Shown: in pieces, positions 4,890 through 11,973 of the stretch
Layout: each line of letters starts with the position of its first letter
Position numbering within the stretch: the stretch's first letter is position 1
Assembly (NCBI GenBank): GCA_021845465.1
Contig: JAKBRL010000024.1
Coordinates: 1-11,973 of the forward strand
Length of the DNA stretch: 11,973 bases
DNA from: Microcaldota archaeon
GTDB lineage: Archaea > Micrarchaeota > Micrarchaeia > Micrarchaeales > CABMGC01
Direction of reading: 5' to 3'
Notes under the pieces: model-generated
Databases searched by the model: none
Told to the model about the DNA's origin: nothing
What the model saw: the letters and a program-made list of their open reading frames with translations, nothing else
Translations under genes and position numbers: made by a program

Positions 4890-7037
4890 TTGCAACAAAA
4901 TCAGGTATCATGTGTGTCTATGGATAAAATCAAAAATGGATCACGCGGGACAGGAGGCTTGAGCCGACCAATAAATGTTGAAGCCGAAACTAAGCGCCAC
5001 GATATGCAGAATGTACCTCTTAAAGCCATGCTGATAAACATGGAAGGCGAGAAGAATCTATCATTGCATGAGCCTATAGGGATTGAGATTATAGCTGCTA
5101 GGCTTAAGAACGATTTGCCAGATGTTGAAGTCAGACTGTATGATACCCAAGGCGAACTTGCCAAGACAGGAAAGATCAATACCGATGCCCTCACAATGAA
5201 GATACTTGACTTCGCAGATTCGAACAGTGCCCCCTTGCTTTTAGGAATAAGCGTGCCCATTTTTGCCTGGGAGTACACAAAATCGCTACTTATAAAATTA
5301 GAAGCTGCGGCGCCTAAAAGCCCGATGACCATCGTGCTTGGCAATTCAATACCTACATACGCGCCTTCCGCTTTAATCACTAGAGAATTCCCTAACGTCA
5401 GAATAGTTAAAGGAGAGGGAGAAGAAGCGTTCTCGTACATAGCAAGAAGGATAGTACATAAACAACCGATAGATAATATATACGAACCTGATCTGTCAGA
5501 TCTTATGAACTATATCATCCCTTACAGAGTATTGACTAAGGAAATAGGCAGTTTAGGCGGTTCGATAAAAGTAGAAGCGTCGAGAGGGTGTGATTTTGGA
5601 AAATGCACCATGTGCTCCAGATGCACCGAACGAGGAAAAGATTATAGGACTGTGCCTGAATCGAAGATCGTAGAAACGCTTGAGGAATTAATTAGCCATT
5701 ATGGCATAAGCAGATTTGAGCTGACCGACGAAGAGGCTTTTGCTGATGTAAGAGCTACAAAAAGGATTATCCGCGCACTTGAGAAATCCGGGCTTCCACG
5801 AATACCATTTTCTGCATCACTGCGCGTCGATGCCTTCAACAAGCTAAAACAGGAGGGATTGATACCAAGATTGCAGAAGATAGGACTTGAAAAAATATTC
5901 TTGGGTGTTGAAGGTGGTTCTGATGAATACCTAAAAACACTTGGAAAGAAGCAAAAAATAGCCGAAGCTTACACTGCAATAGATAGTGCAAGAAGTCTAT
6001 CTCTAGACTATGAGATAGGCTTTATAACCTTCTCATGGCGGATGTCTTTCGAAATGCTTAAGAAAAACATAGAATTCATATCAGAGGGCGACAATATTTA
6101 CCATATATCCTCAATGGCAAATAAGCTGGAGATTCGTTCCGGAACTCTTGACGAGGTAATTCTAAAGAAAAGTGTCAAGGATAAGAAGATATCCTATAAT
6201 CTAGAGAAAGGTTACAACCTAAATGATTTGGCATATGTTGATGTGCCATTCTCGAATAGGCACGTGGGTGAAATCTATTCCAGGCTTAGCGCGTACTTCA
6301 ACGCAGAAGCAAATGTGGACTACCCTCTGAAAGGTCTTTTGCGCTCAAGAAGCCTGAATGTGGCAGACCATAAAGCAATACAGGAATTATACAACGGGCT
6401 AATTTTATTGGGACTTGGAATTATGAGGGCCTCAGTGGGACTTTCGGAAGAAAAAGGAATAATAGAAGAGCGCAGGAAGCTTGTAGAAAGGATATATGCA
6501 TTCTTCAATGGTAAAAATATACACGGAATCTCAGATGTAGTAAAAAGAGAGGCCTTAATATTCTTAAAAGAAGACAAGGAGAGAGAAACGGACCGCGGAG
6601 AACATGTAGGTGCAATGTTGGTAATTGTAGACGGGAATGGTAGAATTCTGCTGGTGCGCCCGCGTTTTGATGTGCTGTGGGGATTTCCCGGAGGCGGACT
6701 TGAACCTGGCGAAGATTCAGAATCAGCAGCAATAAGAGAGGGCAGGGAGGAGTTGGGTGGGGATATTGGCATACGTATTTTCGATAAATTGCCTTCATTT
6801 ACAAAGGAGGTTCATCACGACCTCACCACAGGCAAGATCGAAAGACTGGTCCTTCACCATTATATAGCATCTGTGGAAGCAGATAAAATCGACATATGCG
6901 CTGCTGATTATGAAATTGCGGATACGTTATGGCTCAGCCCGAAGCAGATAGTAGAGGGAAAGATAAATGTGCGCGAAAACGTCTTGGAAATGGCCAAGCT
7001 AATATTGAAAAGGAAGAGCACTCAGCCAGCTGATTGA
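4890..7037 (+). CDS. B12-like/radical SAM protein fused to a Nudix hydrolase
   Basis: A 715-residue fusion if the first ATG is used. Residues about 43-190 resemble the cobalamin-binding N-domain of B12-dependent radical SAM enzymes (alternating strand/helix; KGEGEEAF at 174-181), but no D-x-H-x2-G cobalamin motif is obvious. The radical SAM core begins with EASRGCDFGKCTMC: C234, C239 and C242 form a C-x4-C-x2-C site, one residue longer than the usual C-x3-C-x2-C; C245 lies nearby. IFLGVEGG fits a later core strand. Residues about 575-705 are Nudix; the box starts at G602 with E608, R616-E617, E620-E621 and G623 all present. It would cleave a nucleoside-diphosphate-linked substrate, not predictable. 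Starts at 4920 or 5004 are also possible, since conserved sequence begins only near residue 43. Alone in its neighbourhood. Confidence 0.8.
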   Translation: MQQNQVSCVSMDKIKNGSRGTGGLSRPINVEAETKRHDMQNVPLKAMLINMEGEKNLSLHEPIGIEIIAARLKNDLPDVEVRLYDTQGELAKTGKINTDALTMKILDFADSNSAPLLLGISVPIFAWEYTKSLLIKLEAAAPKSPMTIVLGNSIPTYAPSALITREFPNVRIVKGEGEEAFSYIARRIVHKQPIDNIYEPDLSDLMNYIIPYRVLTKEIGSLGGSIKVEASRGCDFGKCTMCSRCTERGKDYRTVPESKIVETLEELISHYGISRFELTDEEAFADVRATKRIIRALEKSGLPRIPFSASLRVDAFNKLKQEGLIPRLQKIGLEKIFLGVEGGSDEYLKTLGKKQKIAEAYTAIDSARSLSLDYEIGFITFSWRMSFEMLKKNIEFISEGDNIYHISSMANKLEIRSGTLDEVILKKSVKDKKISYNLEKGYNLNDLAYVDVPFSNRHVGEIYSRLSAYFNAEANVDYPLKGLLRSRSLNVADHKAIQELYNGLILLGLGIMRASVGLSEEKGIIEERRKLVERIYAFFNGKNIHGISDVVKREALIFLKEDKERETDRGEHVGAMLVIVDGNGRILLVRPRFDVLWGFPGGGLEPGEDSESAAIREGREELGGDIGIRIFDKLPSFTKEVHHDLTTGKIERLVLHHYIASVEADKIDICAADYEIADTLWLSPKQIVEGKINVRENVLEMAKLILKRKSTQPAD

Positions 7038-7059
7038 CTGATTTTATACAAGAGAATCA

Positions 7060-7078
7060 TATGGCACTCGTCGCCATA
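7060..7078 (+). terminator. Possible hairpin terminator after the radical SAM-Nudix gene
   Basis: TATGGC (7060-7065) and GCCATA (7073-7078) form a 6-bp stem 22 nt after the stop codon, followed by pyrimidine-rich sequence with short T runs. Archaeal termination relies mainly on T-rich tracts, so the hairpin may be incidental. Confidence 0.3.
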
Positions 7079-7469
7079 AACATTTCCTGCTTATCTTTAT
7101 TTCCTTTGCTGCCAGAGACAGGATTACGCCTTTTGCTACTGGTTCCGGCAGGTTCTGGAAATTAAGTCAATGACTTTTTTAGCAAGATGTATATGTTTTC
7201 TTTTCATTATTAAAGAGAAACGTTGGGTTCCAGCCGCATCACTATATTATCTTGCTTATTGTTTTTAGGATTTGGATTCAGATTATTTAGTGTATTAATG
7301 AAAAGTCTTTTAGCTGAGCGACTGCATTTGGCATAGATCGCAGTAATAAAAAACAAGTAAACAAGATTGGAAAATAAGAGTTTGGGATAGGCGTACATTC
7401 GACCGATATACAATAATGGAACCACATATTTGTATGGAAAGTAACTTGATTCGCAGAGATGTGGGAAGG
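7079..7469. other. Gene-free stretch
   Basis: No reading frame with protein-like character was found on either strand; the minus-strand frames at 7210-7425 and 7287-7511 are low-complexity and have no motif. No strong repeat or RNA structure seen. Being long, AT-rich and next to a broken small gene, it may be decayed coding DNA. Confidence 0.45.
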
Positions 7470-7480
7470 TATATAATTTA
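7470..7480 (+). promoter_or_regulatory. TATA box for the small frameshifted gene
   Basis: TATATAATTTA ends 21 nt before the ATG at 7502. With the usual archaeal spacing, transcription starts at or a few bases before the ATG, giving a leaderless or nearly leaderless message. Confidence 0.55.
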
Positions 7481-7501
7481 AGCTAAAAAAAAGTTGATAG
7501 A

Positions 7502-7799
7502 ATGAAAACAAAGAAACAAATGATAGCGGAGCAGTTTATGTTGGATTCGGTATCCGGGTATGATGATGTATTTACACTCTTACATAATACAAAAACATTT
7601 GCTGTTAATATGGAAGGATACTCCAAACTGCTTATTTCCAGCAGTTATGATAAACTTTCAAAAGGAGCAGAAGGATATATTAGAAATTATAATTAAGGAA
7701 AAAGACTTTTTGATGGAGAGCTTAACAGATATGTTTGGCTTATTGCACGGATATGAAATCATGTTAAAAACAGGAATAGACACTGAGGAGAGAGATTAA
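7502..7799 (+). pseudogene. Small helical protein gene, frameshifted; function unknown
   Basis: Two overlapping frames join into one plausible protein of about 98 residues. The first part (from MKTKKQMIAEQFMLDSVSG through YSKLLISSSYDKLSK) runs from the ATG at 7502. After AAAAGG near 7659-7664, a +1 shift continues as EQKDILEIIIKEKDF and ends HGYEIMLKTGIDTEERD at the TAA 7797-7799. Without the shift the first frame ends at 7696 after 64 residues. Removal of one base in the AAAAGG run restores the full frame. The composition suggests an all-helical soluble protein. No family recognised. A TATA box lies at the right distance, so it was once, or still is, expressed. A sequencing error is possible. 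Confidence 0.45.
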
Positions 7800-7930
7800 G
7801 CATAAAAAAGATATGGAAACAGGCACCATACGTACTTGAGATAGGTGTAGATGGAGTTCCTATCTTAAGGCAACAGCCAAATACTAGGAGTTTGGAACCG
7901 ATAAATCTATTTTTTATTTCGTATTTTTAG
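7787..7930 (+). pseudogene. Short coding-like fragment without start
   Basis: From just after a TGA (7784-7786) to the TAG at 7928-7930 a frame reads KKIWKQAPYVLEIGVDG, then VPILRQQPNTRSLEP. It has no ATG, GTG or TTG before the coding-like part. It is in the same frame as the first half of the gene at 7502, so it may be a third piece of a decaying gene. It could also be chance. Confidence 0.2.
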
Positions 7931-7998
7931 TAGTAGGTATCTTCTGTGGCTCCAAGGCAGGAAGGATGAATGTTGTCTGTTTTCTGCAATAGACGCGT

Positions 7999-8685
7999 TC
8001 ATCTGCTTCTGGCTAGCTCTCTTATCACAAGGTCTGGTTTATCGCTGACTACTGCGTCGACTCCCAGGCGAATCAGCCTGCGGATCTCTGCCGGTTCGTT
8101 TGCGGTCCATGCACATATACGTTTCTTTTGGCTCCGGATTTTTTCTATGGTCCACTCGTCTATTGCGCTGTGATTTATTGATAGCATATCCGCTCCGGTG
8201 GATTTGAGGATCATGAGAGGATCTTTTGGAATATGCTGCAGAAGCATTCCTGTGCGTATTTTTGGAAAGTTTTTCTTTACAGTAATAAGCATTCCGCTAA
8301 TAAAGGATATTAGATGAATATTCTCTGTATTGTATCTGCCTGCCAATTTGGCTGCAGGAATTTCTGTACCTATTCCTTTAAGCTCTATCTGCATGGATAC
8401 CTTCCCTTTTGCCAGTTCCATGACTTCGCCTAGAGTAGGTATGCGCTCCCCTTTTCCCGCATCAAGCCGTCTTAGTTCACTGAAGTTCATTTCTTTGACG
8501 TGGCCTTTGCCATTTGTTGTCCTGTCTACAGTACTATCGTGTATTACAACGAGTTTTCTGTCTTTTGTAAGATGCACATCTAATTCTATTGTATTGGCTC
8601 CTAGTCTTATTGCAGTTTCAAATGACCTTAGTGTGTTCTCGGGCTCATGTGCAGCCGCACCGCGATGGCCTACAACTTCAAGCAT
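7999..8685 (-). CDS. Glycerophosphodiester phosphodiesterase (GDPD family)
   Basis: A 228-residue TIM-barrel phosphodiesterase that hydrolyses glycerophosphodiesters to glycerol phosphate and an alcohol; in an archaeon the substrate may come from glycerol-1-phosphate ether lipids, which is inference. All family landmarks are visible: GHRG at 6-9 with catalytic H7, PENT at 15-18 with E16, metal site IELDVHLTKD with E34 and D36, second catalytic H49 in VIHDSTVDRTTNGKG, and ELK at 101-103 with E101 and K103. The C-terminal AWTANEP and LGVDAVVSDKPD are also typical. There is no signal peptide or membrane segment, so it is cytoplasmic, and length matches short UgpQ-like forms. The gene is transcribed divergently from the OFOR operon. 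ATG 8685 is followed at once by the conserved first strand, which fixes the start. Confidence 0.9.
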   Translation of the reverse strand: MLEVVGHRGAAAHEPENTLRSFETAIRLGANTIELDVHLTKDRKLVVIHDSTVDRTTNGKGHVKEMNFSELRRLDAGKGERIPTLGEVMELAKGKVSMQIELKGIGTEIPAAKLAGRYNTENIHLISFISGMLITVKKNFPKIRTGMLLQHIPKDPLMILKSTGADMLSINHSAIDEWTIEKIRSQKKRICAWTANEPAEIRRLIRLGVDAVVSDKPDLVIRELARSR

Positions 8686-8832
8686 TATACCACAAGAATT
8701 ATTGATCCTTATTTATCTGTAAGGTCACTGGTATATTTTAGTATTGTTTTATTTGTAAACCAGGATTTGGAATCAGCCTGGGCACTTTTTTATAAGTTTC
8801 AGTTTTATATCTTTGATTGGAGGCATAATTTG
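8686..8832. promoter_or_regulatory. Divergent promoter region, GDPD and OFOR genes
   Basis: For the minus-strand GDPD gene, GATAAATAAG (8708-8717 on the opposite strand) sits about 25 nt before the ATG, as for a leaderless message. For the OFOR operon, TTTTTATAAG (8786-8795) is a TATA box candidate that would start transcription near 8815-8820. GGAGG at 8819-8823 is a strong ribosome site 9 nt before the ATG at 8833. No clear shared operator seen. Confidence 0.5.
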
Positions 8833-11617
<2,785 letters not shown>

Positions 11618-11623
11618 TTGTTT

Positions 11624-11821
11624 TTATGATTCGCCTGTGCCGCAGGCACAGTATCCTTTCTCGTCTATCCTGCTGCCACATATAGGACAGATTCCTCTGT
11701 AAGATACTTCATGGTATTCCTTATCATATATTTCCTTGTGTGCGTCCGTCTTCCTGTATTTTGTTTTTATTCTCCGCTTCAGCTCTTTTTTAGTCTTCGG
11801 GCCGGATTCTTTACTTTTCAT
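11624..11821 (-). CDS. Small basic zinc-ribbon protein
   Basis: A 65-residue protein with a Lys/Arg-rich N-terminal half (residues 1-30) and a C-terminal zinc ribbon: C45 and C48 in CPICG, C58 and C60 in CACG. The second knuckle is C-x-C instead of the usual C-x2-C. Basic tail plus ribbon suggests nucleic-acid or ribosome binding, but no named family is recognised. It is convergent with the OFOR operon, with only 6 bp between stop codons. ATG 11821 has an AT-rich box (GAATAAAT, near 11842-11849 on the other strand) at leaderless distance. Confidence 0.65.
   Translation of the reverse strand: MKSKESGPKTKKELKRRIKTKYRKTDAHKEIYDKEYHEVSYRGICPICGSRIDEKGYCACGTGES
11635..11651. terminator. Strong 7-bp hairpin between convergent gene ends
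   Basis: CTGTGCC (11635-11641), loop GCA, GGCACAG (11645-11651). It starts 17 nt after the OFOR beta stop codon, just past GTTTTTATG. On the other strand it lies inside the last codons of the zinc-ribbon gene and encodes the CACG knuckle. It could end or protect the OFOR transcript; the T run at 11621-11625 may be the actual terminator. Confidence 0.4.
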
Positions 11822-11868
11822 TTAAAATACCAATATCGATTTATTCTAACTTAACTTCGCCACATTAA

Positions 11869-11942
11869 ACCTTTAAAGGTAGTGTTGTCACATCATTTTT
11901 GATGAGAAAATGAAAGACAACGTAACACTACCATTAGGTAGT
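11869..11942 (+). promoter_or_regulatory. Promoter and alternative-pairing leader of the last gene
   Basis: ACCTTTAAAGGT (11869-11880) is a perfect 12-bp palindrome holding a TATA-like TTTAAA at the right distance for a start near 11900. GGTAGTGTT (11878-11886) is the exact complement of AACACTACC (11924-11932), enclosing a small stem CATCA / TGATG (11891-11904) and the ATG at 11910. ACTACC (11927-11932) can instead pair with GGTAGT (11937-11942). Two exclusive structures around a start codon suggest possible translational control; much of the upstream arm may be untranscribed, in which case a DNA-level operator is more likely. Confidence 0.3.
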
Positions 11943-11973
11943 ATAGCAATAACAGATAAAATAGAATCGGATT
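11910..11973 (+). CDS. Start of an unknown gene, cut by the window edge
   Basis: From ATG 11910 the frame is open to the window end and reads MKDNVTLPLGSIAITDKIE. It is preceded by GATGAGAAA and by a TATA-like TTTAAA about 35 nt upstream. About 21 codons are visible, too few to assign a family. It diverges from the zinc-ribbon gene, with 88 bp between their start codons. Confidence 0.5.
   Translation, partial: MKDNVTLPLGSIAITDKIESD

Noticed and set aside
4744..4962. A 72-codon frame before the radical SAM-Nudix gene
   Set aside because: No motif or promoter, and it overlaps the start of a well-supported gene in another frame.
4901..5440. A 179-codon minus-strand frame
   Set aside because: It is a shadow of the radical SAM gene, serine-rich and without motif.
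7210..7511. Two minus-strand frames of 71 and 74 codons
   Set aside because: Low-complexity hydrophobic translation of AT-rich DNA, mutually overlapping, with no start context.
8647..8832. N-terminal extension of the OFOR alpha subunit to an upstream ATG
   Set aside because: It would overlap the GDPD gene and both promoters, is not family-like, and a strong ribosome site precedes ATG 8833.

Overview
This window looks archaeal. Start codons are preceded by TATA-like boxes at leaderless or near-leaderless distances. The 2-oxoacid:ferredoxin oxidoreductase is the two-subunit form (fused gamma-alpha plus beta) known from Sulfolobales, Thermoplasmatales and relatives. A DUF4143-type AAA ATPase and an AbiE-type toxin-antitoxin pair add to the picture. 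Composition is AT-rich. An acidophilic Thermoplasmata-like or neighbouring lineage is my best guess; nothing here fixes the taxon.

Left part (about 1-4750) is accessory DNA. It begins with two near-identical hairpins 339 bp apart, of the kind seen at IS200/IS605-type (tnpB) ends, with a likely tnpB-tail relic between them. An AbiEii/AbiEi operon follows under a perfect 22-bp palindrome, then an ATPase of the AAA/DUF4143 type on the opposite strand, then a broken IS481-like transposase. A repeat of about 65-75 bp lies between these modules (around 424-488, 2007-2053 and 3436-3511, with a diverged half-copy at 588-619). Its 5' half is a hairpin whose stem shows compensatory base changes between copies. 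In the middle copy that hairpin is replaced by the 3' half of a tRNA-Asn gene, starting in the anticodon loop, which is the usual footprint of archaeal integrase attachment sites. The left part therefore reads as repeat-bounded gene modules next to an integration scar.

Centre (4890-7037) is one long gene: a cobalamin-binding-like N-terminus, a radical SAM core with a C-x4-C-x2-C cluster motif, and a C-terminal Nudix hydrolase with an intact Nudix box. Downstream come about 460 bp without a convincing gene, then a small frameshifted ORF of unknown function behind a good TATA box.

Right part (7999-11973) is ordinary chromosome. A glycerophosphodiester phosphodiesterase gene diverges from the OFOR operon; the alpha and beta genes overlap by 14 bp, and the iron-sulfur, TPP and YPITP motifs are all present. 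A small convergent zinc-ribbon protein follows, and the start of another gene runs off the right edge behind an inverted-repeat-rich leader.

Most notable: (1) the structured repeat plus tRNA-Asn half that separates accessory modules; (2) the B12-like/radical SAM/Nudix fusion; (3) the palindrome at the AbiE promoter.
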